Positions 7,085 through 17,015 of a stretch of DNA of 64,000 nucleotides are shown here, in pieces. The stretch is from JAAYUD01 sp041907665 (GTDB lineage: Bacteria > Bacteroidota > Bacteroidia > Bacteroidales > Bacteroidaceae), in assembly GCA_041907665.1 (NCBI GenBank), contig JAYRGW010000008.1, positions 29,355 through 93,354 on the forward strand, written 5' to 3'. Made by a program: the position numbers and the translations under genes. Below the pieces are notes generated by a model. It worked only from the letters and a program-made list of their open reading frames with translations. It was not told the origin of the DNA and searched no databases. The first letter of the stretch is position 1; each line of letters begins with the position of its first letter.

Positions 7085-9538
7085 ATGAGAATTAGGAAAT
7101 CGTTTTTGCTCTGCGCAGTATTCTCTAGTATGGGAATAACAATGCATGCACAAGTAGCAGATACTTTGCGCAACATGCAACAAGACAATGCATCCTACAC
7201 CTTTACTGAATCGCAATTAGGCGAAGATCAGGATGCAAATCAAAATGTCATTTCTGTGATGTCATCACGCGATGATGTCTTTTCAGGTATGGCAGGTTAT
7301 GTATTCAGCCCTATGCGTTTCAGTACTAGAGGCTTTGACTCGCAATACAACGAGGTATACATGAATGGGATACGCTTTAATAATCCAGAATTAGGGCGTT
7401 TCAACTTTGGTGGGGTAATTGGCGGATTGAATGACGCAACTCGTAACTATGACGGGATTGTGGGATTGGCACCTTCACGTTTTGGCTTTGGTGCAGTAGG
7501 TGGATCAACAAATTATCAACTCCGCGCCAGCCAGTATGCTGACGGTCAGAAATTCAGTTTAATGGGAGCCAATCGTAACTATGTGATGAGAGCGATGTAC
7601 ACCATCTCTAAAAATTTAGGCAAAAATTTCTATCTTACATTTTCTACTTCGTACAGATGGGCTCACGAAGGATATGTAAAGGGAACTTTCTATAATGGTT
7701 TCGCCTATTTTCTTTCTTTAGAAAAGAAATTCAATGAACATCACAGTCTTTCACTCACGACATGGGGAAGCCCTACAGAAAGAGCACAACAGAGTGCCGT
7801 AACTGACGAAGTACACGATTTGGTTGGAGAAAGTCTAAGCTACAATTCATATTGGGGATCGCTAGAAGGCAAAAAACGTAGTGCAAGAGTCATCACTGAT
7901 TATGAGCCTTCGGTAGTATTGAGCCACACATGGAATATTAATCATAATAATAAATTAGTAACTGGATTCGGATTCAAATATACAAATTATAAATCGAATA
8001 GGCTTGGATGGTATTATGATGCAGCTGATCCGCGTCCAGACTATTACAAATATTTACCAAGCTACGATGCGGCAAATTTAGCGAACTGGCAAAACGGTAC
8101 AGCCCGACAAATAAATTGGGAAAAGCTATATACAGCCAATTACAATGCCAACAACGAAAGTCATGCAGGATACTATAATATGGAAGACCGTCATAATGAT
8201 CAGTTGTACTATTCGTTCAATTCAACATTGAATACACAGATTGAACGCAATACCCACCTCACCGCAGGCATAGACCTAAGTACAACAAAAGGTATGCACT
8301 ATAAAAGGCTAGCTGACCAATTAGGCGCCGATTATTTTTTGGATTTGGACAAATATGCCGAACAAGATTTCGGACTTGACAGCAAAGAGATGCAGAATGA
8401 TTTGGATAATATAGGACGTAAGTTACACAAAGGAGACAAATTTGGTTATAATTATAATCTGTTTGTAAATAACGGTTCAGCATGGGCACAAATAAACAAT
8501 AATAGTATCAGCCATATTTCTTGGTTTATAGCCGGCAAGGGAGGATTTACCACAATGTGGCGTGAAGGTTTAATGCGCAACGGACGTGCATCGGAAGGAA
8601 ATGCATCCAAAGGACAAAGCAATAAGAAGAGTTTTGGAAATTATGCTTTAAAAGCTGGCATAACTTATGCCATCAATGGGAACCACCAATTAACCTTAAA
8701 TGGAATATACGAACAAAGAGCACCTTTAGCATACAATGCTTTTCTAAATCCACAAATACGAAATGTATACATAAACGATTTGAAAGCTGAAAACATTTAT
8801 GGAACAGATGCTACATACCGTTACAATTTCGGTTCGATATACGGACGTATTACAGGATACTATAACGTATTTAAAAATCAAACTGAAATAGAGAATTATT
8901 TTGATGACAATTTGGGTACATATGTATTTCAAAGCTTGAGCAACGTTCGGAAAGTACATAAAGGACTAGAAGCATCTTTAAGCCTAAGACTGACAGGACA
9001 ACTTACTCTAACCGGTGTAGCCGCAGTGGGGAGTTATAAATATGACAACAATCCGACAACAACTCAAAGTAACGAGAACTCTACCAAAGAGTATGATTTA
9101 AAAGATGTAGTTTATTGTAAAGGATATCATGTAAGCGGAACTCCCCAAGAAGCCTATGACATAAACTTAAGTTACAACGTGTCTGGGTGGTTTTTCTCAA
9201 TAGATGGCTCATACTATCGCAAGAATTATATCGATTTTGCTCCCATACGCAGAATTTCGGCATATACAATCAAAGATGCAGACGGTAACTACATCGTAAA
9301 TAACACTCAAGAGAAATTGGCAAATGCTTTCTTGGCAAATGCCAGTATCGGAAAATTCATCCGTTTAAAAGGTGGTAAAAGTTTAAATATCAACTTAATG
9401 GCAAATAATGTATTGAACAGGAAAAATGTAAAGACGTCTGGATTTGAACAAAATAGAATAGACGGCAATACATATAAACCATATTACTATTATATGCAAG
9501 GAATCAATGGATTTTTGATGATAGGATTACGTTTCTAA
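7085..9538 (+). CDS. TonB-dependent outer-membrane receptor
   Basis: The 817-residue protein has a signal peptide (cleavage near MHAQ, residues 20-23), a plug region (for instance FSTRGFDSQYNEVYMNG and the GGSTNY segment) and a long beta-barrel with alternating aromatic strands ending in FLMIGLRF. It lacks the STN domain and the carboxypeptidase-like extension of SusC proteins and has no adjacent SusD, so it is a classical TonB receptor. The next two genes are a DUF5689 lipoprotein and a lipoprotein nuclease. The likely cargo is a product of nucleic-acid breakdown, but the ligand cannot be read from the sequence. Confidence 0.85.
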   Translation: MRIRKSFLLCAVFSSMGITMHAQVADTLRNMQQDNASYTFTESQLGEDQDANQNVISVMSSRDDVFSGMAGYVFSPMRFSTRGFDSQYNEVYMNGIRFNNPELGRFNFGGVIGGLNDATRNYDGIVGLAPSRFGFGAVGGSTNYQLRASQYADGQKFSLMGANRNYVMRAMYTISKNLGKNFYLTFSTSYRWAHEGYVKGTFYNGFAYFLSLEKKFNEHHSLSLTTWGSPTERAQQSAVTDEVHDLVGESLSYNSYWGSLEGKKRSARVITDYEPSVVLSHTWNINHNNKLVTGFGFKYTNYKSNRLGWYYDAADPRPDYYKYLPSYDAANLANWQNGTARQINWEKLYTANYNANNESHAGYYNMEDRHNDQLYYSFNSTLNTQIERNTHLTAGIDLSTTKGMHYKRLADQLGADYFLDLDKYAEQDFGLDSKEMQNDLDNIGRKLHKGDKFGYNYNLFVNNGSAWAQINNNSISHISWFIAGKGGFTTMWREGLMRNGRASEGNASKGQSNKKSFGNYALKAGITYAINGNHQLTLNGIYEQRAPLAYNAFLNPQIRNVYINDLKAENIYGTDATYRYNFGSIYGRITGYYNVFKNQTEIENYFDDNLGTYVFQSLSNVRKVHKGLEASLSLRLTGQLTLTGVAAVGSYKYDNNPTTTQSNENSTKEYDLKDVVYCKGYHVSGTPQEAYDINLSYNVSGWFFSIDGSYYRKNYIDFAPIRRISAYTIKDADGNYIVNNTQEKLANAFLANASIGKFIRLKGGKSLNINLMANNVLNRKNVKTSGFEQNRIDGNTYKPYYYYMQGINGFLMIGLRF

Positions 9539-9568
9539 ACATACGGACAACTAAATAACTTAGACAAA

Positions 9569-11413
9569 ATGAAAAATATTAAATATACAGTATTTGCATT
9601 GCTATCGTTGCTACTTCTCTTAATGGGCTGTATGAACGATAACTTTGATACGCCATCGAACGAAGGTTATAAACCTTACAGCGGTGATGCGGTTAATACG
9701 ACCATAAAAGATTTGAAGACCAAATATGCAACAGCTATTGACAATAGTTCTATTGTTCTAATTGACAAAGGTACAATCATTGAAGGAACAGTAATAAGTA
9801 CTGATGAACATGGCAATTTCTATCAGCAATTGGTTCTCCAAGACGCCACTGGTGCCATCCAAATAAGCGTTAGCGGTAAAGGGCAACATATCTATTATCC
9901 AATAGGACAAAAAGTAGTAGTAAAATGCGACAGTCTGTACATTGGGGGATACGGAGCGGCAGCTTTGATAGGTACGGATTACTATAATACCAGCAAGGGA
10001 AAACATCAAGTAGGAAGAATGAACCAAGCAAAAGAAGAAGCTGTTTTAGTACCCGACGGTAAGGCCGCAGCAAACAATCTGCCGACACCAAAGGAAATAA
10101 ACAAATATAATGATTTGACAAAAGATGATATAAATACGCTTGTCACCCTAAAAAATGTATCGTTTGATGACGCACAATATAAGACATTTGCTCCTGAAGC
10201 AGAACAAGATGGAGGGTATGCTGTAGATCGTAATATATCTTTTGCTGGAGGCGGATATGCCATTGTTCGTACTAGCTCTTATGCCAATTTTGCAAATATC
10301 GTACTTCCAGGAGGTACAGGAGACATAACAGGCATAATGGGGTATTACAATGGTACTTATCAATTTATTATCAGAGACTATACTACAGATGTAGGAAAGA
10401 CTTTTATTGCATACGACAAGACACGTACTCCACTTTATAATGAAACTTTGGCCAATTCGCTAGGCTCTATGACAGCCAACCATGTCACATCTGCAACCGC
10501 CACAGACATTGCAGACTGGACGTATAGCAGTAGCTATAAGTGCGCTGTAGCAACGGGATATGTAAACAAAACCAATCTAGCTGTAGAAAGTTATTTAGTA
10601 TCTCCTGTTATAGATTTATCGAATATAAAACAGGCATTTGTTTCATTCAAAAGTGCAATTGCATATGCCACAGCAGCAACGGCAAAAGACAATCATCAAT
10701 TACTTATCAGCACCGACTATAACGGAGATCCTGCTACAGCAACATGGACGGTCGTACCAGCTCGTCTACATTATTCAACATCTGGAAGTTTCGACTTCAG
10801 TAGTACTGGCAAAATAGGAATACCTAGCGATTTCGTCGGTAAAAAGGTATACTTTGCCCTAAGATACAAAAGCACGACAAAGGCTAGTACATGGGAAGTA
10901 AAAGATTTTATGGTTGATGAAGGAAAAGGATCACTAATATTATATGACAATGCCCTATACAATGACGACGGAGGATTTACATCATATAGTGTAACAGGAG
11001 CACAGACTTGGAATTTAAAAACAACTTATGGATTCAAAATCAGTGGGTTTAACAAAACCAACTTGGATAATGAGGATTGGGCAGTATCATCGGCTATTAA
11101 TCTGGCGGGTACAACAGCTCCAAGTATTTCATTCGATCAAGCCATCAACTATGCCAAAGGTAACGACCTCACTTTACTACACACATTATGGATCACAGAT
11201 AATTTCACGGGAGACCCTTCAACGACAACATGGACGCAACTGACCATACCTGTATATCCGACAGGAAATGATTGGACGTATGTCAATAGTGGTAGTATTG
11301 CAATACCAACATCGTTTGCAGGAAAGAAAGTCTATTTTGGATTCAAATATACAAGTAATACAAATGTAGCCACGACATGGGAAGTTAAAAACATATCAAT
11401 AGTAGATTTATAA
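9569..11413 (+). CDS. DUF5689 lipoprotein with two tandem choice-of-anchor-J-like modules
   Basis: The 614-residue protein starts with a lipoprotein signal whose lipobox is LMGC (Cys near residue 21). Residues about 45-280 resemble DUF5689, an OB-fold-like module (for example GTIIEGTVISTDEHGNFYQQ). The rest holds two tandem modules of similar sequence: each has a TATWTVV or TTTWTQL strand, then FVGKKVYFALRYKS or FAGKKVYFGFKYTS, and each ends in WEVK plus a hydrophobic strand. The modules resemble choice-of-anchor J or jelly-roll binding domains. It sits 30 bases after the TonB receptor and is probably its surface-exposed partner. A binding rather than catalytic role is inferred. Confidence 0.75.
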   Translation: MKNIKYTVFALLSLLLLLMGCMNDNFDTPSNEGYKPYSGDAVNTTIKDLKTKYATAIDNSSIVLIDKGTIIEGTVISTDEHGNFYQQLVLQDATGAIQISVSGKGQHIYYPIGQKVVVKCDSLYIGGYGAAALIGTDYYNTSKGKHQVGRMNQAKEEAVLVPDGKAAANNLPTPKEINKYNDLTKDDINTLVTLKNVSFDDAQYKTFAPEAEQDGGYAVDRNISFAGGGYAIVRTSSYANFANIVLPGGTGDITGIMGYYNGTYQFIIRDYTTDVGKTFIAYDKTRTPLYNETLANSLGSMTANHVTSATATDIADWTYSSSYKCAVATGYVNKTNLAVESYLVSPVIDLSNIKQAFVSFKSAIAYATAATAKDNHQLLISTDYNGDPATATWTVVPARLHYSTSGSFDFSSTGKIGIPSDFVGKKVYFALRYKSTTKASTWEVKDFMVDEGKGSLILYDNALYNDDGGFTSYSVTGAQTWNLKTTYGFKISGFNKTNLDNEDWAVSSAINLAGTTAPSISFDQAINYAKGNDLTLLHTLWITDNFTGDPSTTTWTQLTIPVYPTGNDWTYVNSGSIAIPTSFAGKKVYFGFKYTSNTNVATTWEVKNISIVDL

Positions 11414-11437
11414 ACAAACCTTTTAGCTTTATTTTAC

Positions 11438-11478
11438 CCCCGGGTAGTCTAAGTATAATATATCTTCCCTACTCGGGG
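11438..11478 (+). terminator. Stem-loop between DUF5689 lipoprotein and nuclease genes
   Basis: CCCCGGGTAG at 11438-11447 pairs with CTACTCGGGG at 11469-11478 with one mismatch, around a 21-nt loop. It may attenuate transcription between the lipoprotein gene and the downstream nuclease. No T tract follows. Confidence 0.5.
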
Positions 11479-11529
11479 ATAAATATAGATCTATGCAATA
11501 TAAAACCGTATGACTTTTAAAGAACAGAA

Positions 11530-12432
11530 ATGAAGAAACGATTATTTTTATTATTATTTTTACCAATATTATGGGCGTGTAATAGTTCCAATAATTCGGA
11601 AGTCGAACAAAAAAGCGAATGGGAACAAGGAGGAAAAGTCATTACCGGGCGAACTGAAATACCTAGATTAAAAAACATCTCGGGAATTGATCAATTTATT
11701 GACCACTCTACGATGCTGAACGGACAAAAGATGGAAACATATTGCATGGAATACAACTATATTAAATTCCATTCGCGATGGGTAGCATTCTATATCACTG
11801 CCTCAAATGCTTTTTCGGGAGACAATGTAGTACGTTCTGATTATGGTGGAGGTCCGGGTTTTGTTGTGGACCCCGAGATTCCAAGCATTTATCAAACGAA
11901 CAAAAGTGATTACAACCCCAATTATGATAGAGGGCATTTATGTGCCAGTGCAGACCGCTTTTATTCGCAAGAAGCCAATAATCAAACATTTTATTACAGC
12001 AATATGAGTCCACAGTTGAATGCTTTCAACGCAGGAATATGGATGTACCTTGAAAATAAAGTACGAAAATGGGGGTATGATCGTAGTCTATGTGATACCT
12101 TATTTATAACGAAAGGGGGAACAATCAATTCGGAAGATATGATCATGTCGTATACCAAAACAGGTACTCATAAAGTAGCTGTACCTAAATACTACTTTAT
12201 GGCATTATTGGCAAAGAAAGGGAATACGTATCATGCTATAGGCTTTTTGCTGGAGCATCGAAATAATTATCCTTCTTCAAAATTTGGATTTGAGCAATAT
12301 GCTATGACCATTAAAGAATTGGAAAAACGAACAAAAATAGATTTTTTCCCGAATCTTCCGGATAATATTGAGAAGAATGTAGAAAATATAATAGACCCCT
12401 CTTTTTGGAAGAATTTAAATTCCGACAATTAA
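11530..12432 (+). CDS. Lipoprotein DNA/RNA non-specific endonuclease (NUC1 family)
   Basis: The 300-residue protein has a lipoprotein signal (lipobox LWAC, Cys near residue 16) followed by a beta-beta-alpha-metal nuclease domain. The signature YDRGHLCASADR near residue 138 contains the catalytic His. NMSPQLNAFNAGIW near residue 157 supplies the metal-binding Asn. These residues match the Serratia nuclease and EndoG family. Lipidation implies action outside the cytoplasm, on the cell surface or in the periplasm. With the TonB receptor upstream, it probably cuts extracellular DNA or RNA for uptake. Confidence 0.9.
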   Translation: MKKRLFLLLFLPILWACNSSNNSEVEQKSEWEQGGKVITGRTEIPRLKNISGIDQFIDHSTMLNGQKMETYCMEYNYIKFHSRWVAFYITASNAFSGDNVVRSDYGGGPGFVVDPEIPSIYQTNKSDYNPNYDRGHLCASADRFYSQEANNQTFYYSNMSPQLNAFNAGIWMYLENKVRKWGYDRSLCDTLFITKGGTINSEDMIMSYTKTGTHKVAVPKYYFMALLAKKGNTYHAIGFLLEHRNNYPSSKFGFEQYAMTIKELEKRTKIDFFPNLPDNIEKNVENIIDPSFWKNLNSDN

Positions 12433-12464
12433 AAGCAAAGACATAGAGGAATATATAGTGAAAT

Positions 12465-15400
12465 ATGAATAAAGTGGAACAGGATAGTACAAAACGACAT
12501 ATTACAGCTCAATCTTTATTTGACGATATATTGGTAAATCATGAGAATAAAAGTATGTCCATCAATGAAAAATATGAAGCAATATATCTCGACTTTTTAA
12601 TGATGTTAAAAGAAAAGACAAGAGATAGCGAAATCGTATTTTCGGGCCCGTTTCCACGTATGACTTATCTATTCAAAAAGCATCAACTTCCAGAAACGAT
12701 TTACTTTCATATCAATGGATTCAGAATACGCGGTAGAGAAAATAGATCGAAAGACCAAGCGGAACTAAAAGAAACCTACAAATATGATTTAAAAGCATTA
12801 ACCGAATTTATCTCGGCCGTATACGGAGAAGAGCCACAAAACAGATTAAAACAATTACTTCGTTTCCCTTATAAAACATCAGAACGAAAGAAGACATTAG
12901 TAAAAAACATACGAATTGCTGTAGAAAACTGGGATGAACAATATATATATGGTAGAAGTGAAATCAATGGACAGAATATAATCAAAATAGACTACACAAC
13001 AAAAGGCATCGCTGAAAACAGTTTTGAATATTTCAAAGATCTATTTTCGGCAAACTGCCAAATAAATATAGTAAATCCCTCTTTTGAAGACGGAATCTAT
13101 TATCCTGAATTAATGATTTTTGAACCGGACTACCTAATAGATATAAGTTCGATAGCCGCTTGTTTCACAGAATACAGCAATTCGGCAATTAATTATTTAG
13201 TCAATAAAATAAAACCAGCGGTAATATCGGCTCCTATCTTACTCGGTAACTTTGCCGGTCAACTACTAGATGAATTGATTAATAATAAAACAAAAGACTC
13301 TATTAAATATGCTGAAAGCGTAAAAAGGTTCTTCAAAAATCATGCTCTAGACCTGGCTACATGCAATGATATAAACCAGCATTTTCACATAAATGCCAAA
13401 CAACAACTGGAAAATCTGACAAACCTTATTTCAAAAACGTTTAAAGAACTTGCTAATTTACAGTTTGATGAGCTCATTCTAGAGCCATCTTTCTTATGCG
13501 AGACACTTGGTATACAAGGACGTATGGATTTACTACAAGCCGACTATCGGATATTGATGGAACAAAAGTCGGGGCAACGAAACTTTAAAACAGGGAAACA
13601 CAAAGAAGCACACTACATACAAATGTTACTTTACCAAGCTGTGTTACATTACAACTATGCATTAAAAAATGAACAAATAGCCAGTTTTTTACTCTATTCT
13701 AAATATCCGGACGGACTCATAGAAGAAGGCCCTGCTCCCAAACTACTCTTGGAAGCTTTAAAAATTAGAAACGAAATAGTGAAGAACGAATTATCATATA
13801 CCGATAAAAAGTCAGTTAAAAAGATATTTGAGCAGTTGACTCCTGACTATTTAAATATGAAACACAAAAACGATAAGCTATGGAAAGAATATCAACAGCC
13901 GCAACTAAAAGAACTACTAGACTTCTATCATCAAGCCACCGAATTAGAGAAAGCATACTTTGAGCGTTTTTTTGCCTTTGTTGAAAAAGAAAATATTTTA
14001 TCGAAGATAGGCAATCCAAATAATGAAAACGATGGCTTCTCAAGAATATGGAATGCGACGCTAGAAGAAAAGAAGCAAACGGGCGATATCTATCATAATT
14101 TATCTATTATAGAAAAAAAAGGTACACAACAAGATAGCGGATACGATGAAATAACATATCAACTACCAATAACAGAAGATTGTTTTATATCAAACTTTCG
14201 AGTAGGAGATATTGTTATAACTTACCCATATATTGAACAACAAGAGCCGAATGCATTGCAAACAATGGTATTGAGAGGTAGTGTAAAAGACATACAAAAC
14301 AAACAAATCATTATCAAGCTAAGGGCACCACAACGAAATGAACAACTATTCAATAAAGATAAAAGATGGAAATGGGCTATCGAACATGATTTTGTAGAAT
14401 CATCGTATGGAGCAATATACAAGTCTCTTTATTCCTTCTTTAGCGCTCGAATGGAACGAAAAGAACTATTGTTGAATCAAAGACAAGCAAAGTGTGACAA
14501 AAGCAAGACATTGAACGGCAATTATGGGCCTTTTAATGAATTAGTACTTAAAGCAAAACAAGCGCATGATTACTTCCTGCTTATAGGTCCACCGGGAACA
14601 GGAAAAACTTCTTTCGGATTAGTTAACATCCTAAAAGAAGCCCTTACTGATAAAACCACATCTATTTTACTATCCTCATTTACTAACAGAGCCGTTGACG
14701 AGATTTGCAGTAAACTAGTTTTGCATCATATACCTTTTATTCGTCTCGGATCTGAGCTTTCTTGTGATCCTGCATATAAAAAAGATTTACTATCAAACAA
14801 AGTAAAAGAATGTTCGAATGTTGATGCTATCAAACAGTTACTATATAACTCACACGTTGTAGTAGGCACAACATCTGCATTAACTTCTAAACTAAGTATA
14901 TTTAATATAAAACATTTCGATTTAGCTATCATTGATGAGGCTTCTCAAATATTAGAGCCACAATTGCTCGGAATAATATGTGCACAGTATAAAGGAAACA
15001 ATGCCATAGAAAAATTTGTCTTTATTGGCGACCACAAGCAACTTCCGGCCGTAGTACAACAATCGGCAAGAGAATCTAAAGTTGAAGATAATATACTAAG
15101 AAATATAGGACTGACAAATTGCCGTGAATCTCTCTTCGAAAGGCTCATCAAACTGCAAAAAGACAACTCAAACGTGAGTTATATGCTAACCAGACAAGGA
15201 CGAATGCATCCTGACGTAGCACAATTTTCAAACAAATATTTCTATGAAGGCAAATTATGCCCCATACCACTAGAACATCAACAAAGAAAGTTGGATTATA
15301 CGACATTTGATAAAAGTAACGAAATCGAAAGCATCATAGCTACCCGCAGAGTATGTTTCTTTGCTTCTAAAAGTAATTCCACCCCATCCGTTAAGATAAA

Positions 15401-15827
15401 CATTCCAGAAGCTAAAAAGGTTGCTGAAATTATATACACCATTTGGAAACTCTATGGTAAATGTAGAAAAGCATTCGATGTAAATAGAACGATAGGTGTT
15501 ATTGTCCCCTACCGCAACCAGATATCTACGATACGAAAACAACTTAATTCGTATAATATTGAAGAATTACAAAATATTACAATAGATACGGTGGAGCGTT
15601 ATCAAGGTAGCGAACGAGATATTATTATTTACGACTTCACGATTCACAAAGACTATCAACTAGATTTTCTAACAAATAACTCTTTTGTTGAAAACGGCAA
15701 CATAATTGATAGAAAACTCAATGTAGCATTGACCAGAGCTCGTGAACAATTATTTTTGATAGGCAATCCGAAGATACTAAAAGAGAATAAGATATTTGAA
15801 AGCCTAATTGAAGATGCAAAAAGATAA
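12465..15827 (+). CDS. Dna2-like protein: PD-(D/E)XK nuclease plus UPF1-type SF1 helicase
   Basis: The 1120-residue cytoplasmic protein joins a nuclease-like and a helicase region. Around residues 340-366, LGIQGRMDLL followed by ILMEQKSG has the G-x-D then E-x-K pattern of PD-(D/E)XK (Cas4/Dna2-type) nucleases. The helicase motifs follow in order: GPPGTGKTS (Walker A, about 707), IIDEAS (about 822), IGDHKQLPAV (about 855), RQGRMHPD (about 906), TVERYQGSERD (about 1045) and LNVALTRAREQL (about 1087). It starts 32 bases after the lipoprotein nuclease. It could serve DNA repair, nucleic-acid processing or defence. Nothing here shows which, and co-transcription is only suggested by spacing. Confidence 0.85.
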   Translation: MNKVEQDSTKRHITAQSLFDDILVNHENKSMSINEKYEAIYLDFLMMLKEKTRDSEIVFSGPFPRMTYLFKKHQLPETIYFHINGFRIRGRENRSKDQAELKETYKYDLKALTEFISAVYGEEPQNRLKQLLRFPYKTSERKKTLVKNIRIAVENWDEQYIYGRSEINGQNIIKIDYTTKGIAENSFEYFKDLFSANCQINIVNPSFEDGIYYPELMIFEPDYLIDISSIAACFTEYSNSAINYLVNKIKPAVISAPILLGNFAGQLLDELINNKTKDSIKYAESVKRFFKNHALDLATCNDINQHFHINAKQQLENLTNLISKTFKELANLQFDELILEPSFLCETLGIQGRMDLLQADYRILMEQKSGQRNFKTGKHKEAHYIQMLLYQAVLHYNYALKNEQIASFLLYSKYPDGLIEEGPAPKLLLEALKIRNEIVKNELSYTDKKSVKKIFEQLTPDYLNMKHKNDKLWKEYQQPQLKELLDFYHQATELEKAYFERFFAFVEKENILSKIGNPNNENDGFSRIWNATLEEKKQTGDIYHNLSIIEKKGTQQDSGYDEITYQLPITEDCFISNFRVGDIVITYPYIEQQEPNALQTMVLRGSVKDIQNKQIIIKLRAPQRNEQLFNKDKRWKWAIEHDFVESSYGAIYKSLYSFFSARMERKELLLNQRQAKCDKSKTLNGNYGPFNELVLKAKQAHDYFLLIGPPGTGKTSFGLVNILKEALTDKTTSILLSSFTNRAVDEICSKLVLHHIPFIRLGSELSCDPAYKKDLLSNKVKECSNVDAIKQLLYNSHVVVGTTSALTSKLSIFNIKHFDLAIIDEASQILEPQLLGIICAQYKGNNAIEKFVFIGDHKQLPAVVQQSARESKVEDNILRNIGLTNCRESLFERLIKLQKDNSNVSYMLTRQGRMHPDVAQFSNKYFYEGKLCPIPLEHQQRKLDYTTFDKSNEIESIIATRRVCFFASKSNSTPSVKINIPEAKKVAEIIYTIWKLYGKCRKAFDVNRTIGVIVPYRNQISTIRKQLNSYNIEELQNITIDTVERYQGSERDIIIYDFTIHKDYQLDFLTNNSFVENGNIIDRKLNVALTRAREQLFLIGNPKILKENKIFESLIEDAKR

Positions 15828-16206
15828 AGAGCCACATACAATTTTATTTTTTTAACATCACAATTTTATATTAATAAATATAAATTCCATCTCGTTTACG
15901 ATAGATAAACAAAATATCTTCATTTTTCTGAAGCGAAAAGGATTATTGAACTTTAAACATCATATTATGCACTTCATATATATTTTCTTGCATAATAGAC
16001 ATAGTGAACAAAAATATATTTCCAGATAGTAATAAGAAAATATACTTTTTTTCATCCCAATAAATGCAAAAAGCATCTAAATCATGCTTTTCCATCGAAA
16101 TGGATAAAAGGTAAAGAATATTGAAAGCATAATTGTTATGCGACTTTTTTTTATTAATTTTGCCAAGAATTTACAAAACAGTAATTATATATAAAGAAAA
16201 AGACTT
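15828..16206. other. AT-rich gene-free interval with small hairpins before the polysaccharide operon
   Basis: No coding frame is supported here. Three hairpins can be drawn: 15963-15997 (TATTATGCA/TGCATAATA), 16069-16091 (AAAAGCAT/ATGCTTTT) and 16092-16105 (TCCAT-CGAA-ATGGA). The first may terminate the helicase transcript. The other two lie just upstream of the predicted promoter at 16155-16162. Confidence 0.4.
16155..16162 (+). promoter_or_regulatory. Predicted promoter of the polysaccharide-export operon
   Basis: TAATTTTG matches the -7 consensus. A TTG at 16133-16135 stands 19 bases upstream, at the usual -33 spacing for Bacteroidota. The predicted leader to the ATG at 16207 is about 38 nt. 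Confidence 0.6.
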
Positions 16207-17007
16207 ATGAAAATAAAGCTGAATATCTTGCTCATCACATTAGCATGCATCGCTTTTACTTCGTGCCAATCTTATAAGACTATACCCTATTTGCAGGGAC
16301 TAGACAGCCTTAACTTGACCAAAGTCCAAGCTTTGCCTCGCGAAGCTCGAGTAATGCCACAAGATTTGGTAAGTATTATTGTATCATGTTCTAATCCTGA
16401 GTTAGCAGTTCCGTTCAATTTAAGTGTACAAACAGCTGTTAACGTTGCACAACAGAACCAATACACAACATCACAACCAGTAATACAACAATATTTAGTA
16501 GATAGTGAAGGCAATATTGACTTTCCTATTTTAGGAAAATTAAATATCGGTGGGATGACTAGAATAGAAGTACAAGATTTAGTAAAATCAAGACTCAAAC
16601 CATATATTAAAGAAGAACCGATAGTAACAGTCAGATTAGCAAATTTCCGAATTTCTGTTATTGGCGAAGTTACAGATCCGGGAACATATAATATTACGAA
16701 TGAGAAAGTAAATATTTTTGAAGCATTAGCTCTAGCAAAAGATATGACTGTTTATGGACGTCGCGATAATGTACACGTTATTCGAGAAAATGCACAAGGG
16801 CATAAGGAAGTGGCGACATTAGATATAAGTAAGGCAAACATATTACAATCACCTTATTACTATCTGCAACAAAACGATATTGTATACGTAACGCCCAATA
16901 AGGCGAAAGCAACAACGGCTGACATTACTTCGAGCACGACAATCTGGTTCTCTATTGTCGGATCTTTAATGTCGCTAGCTAGTATCATGATCGCATTATT
17001 TAGATAA
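16207..17007 (+). CDS. Polysaccharide export outer-membrane lipoprotein (Wza/GfcE-like)
   Basis: The 266-residue protein has a lipobox TSCQ (Cys near residue 20), a polysaccharide biosynthesis/export domain (about residues 45-145, starting VMPQDLVSIIVSCSNPELAV) and a SLBB domain (about 147-225, VIGEVTDPGTYNI and GRRDNVHVIREN). A C-terminal hydrophobic segment (about 240-264) may cross the outer membrane. Wza-type proteins form the outer-membrane pore for capsular or exopolysaccharide. The partner kinase/co-polymerase follows 8 bases later. Confidence 0.9.
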   Translation: MKIKLNILLITLACIAFTSCQSYKTIPYLQGLDSLNLTKVQALPREARVMPQDLVSIIVSCSNPELAVPFNLSVQTAVNVAQQNQYTTSQPVIQQYLVDSEGNIDFPILGKLNIGGMTRIEVQDLVKSRLKPYIKEEPIVTVRLANFRISVIGEVTDPGTYNITNEKVNIFEALALAKDMTVYGRRDNVHVIRENAQGHKEVATLDISKANILQSPYYYLQQNDIVYVTPNKAKATTADITSSTTIWFSIVGSLMSLASIMIALFR

Positions 17008-17015
17008 ATATAAAT

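Noticed and set aside
12465..15827. Assigning the Dna2-like protein to a named defence system
   Set aside because: A single nuclease-helicase without partner genes typical of known systems is not enough evidence.
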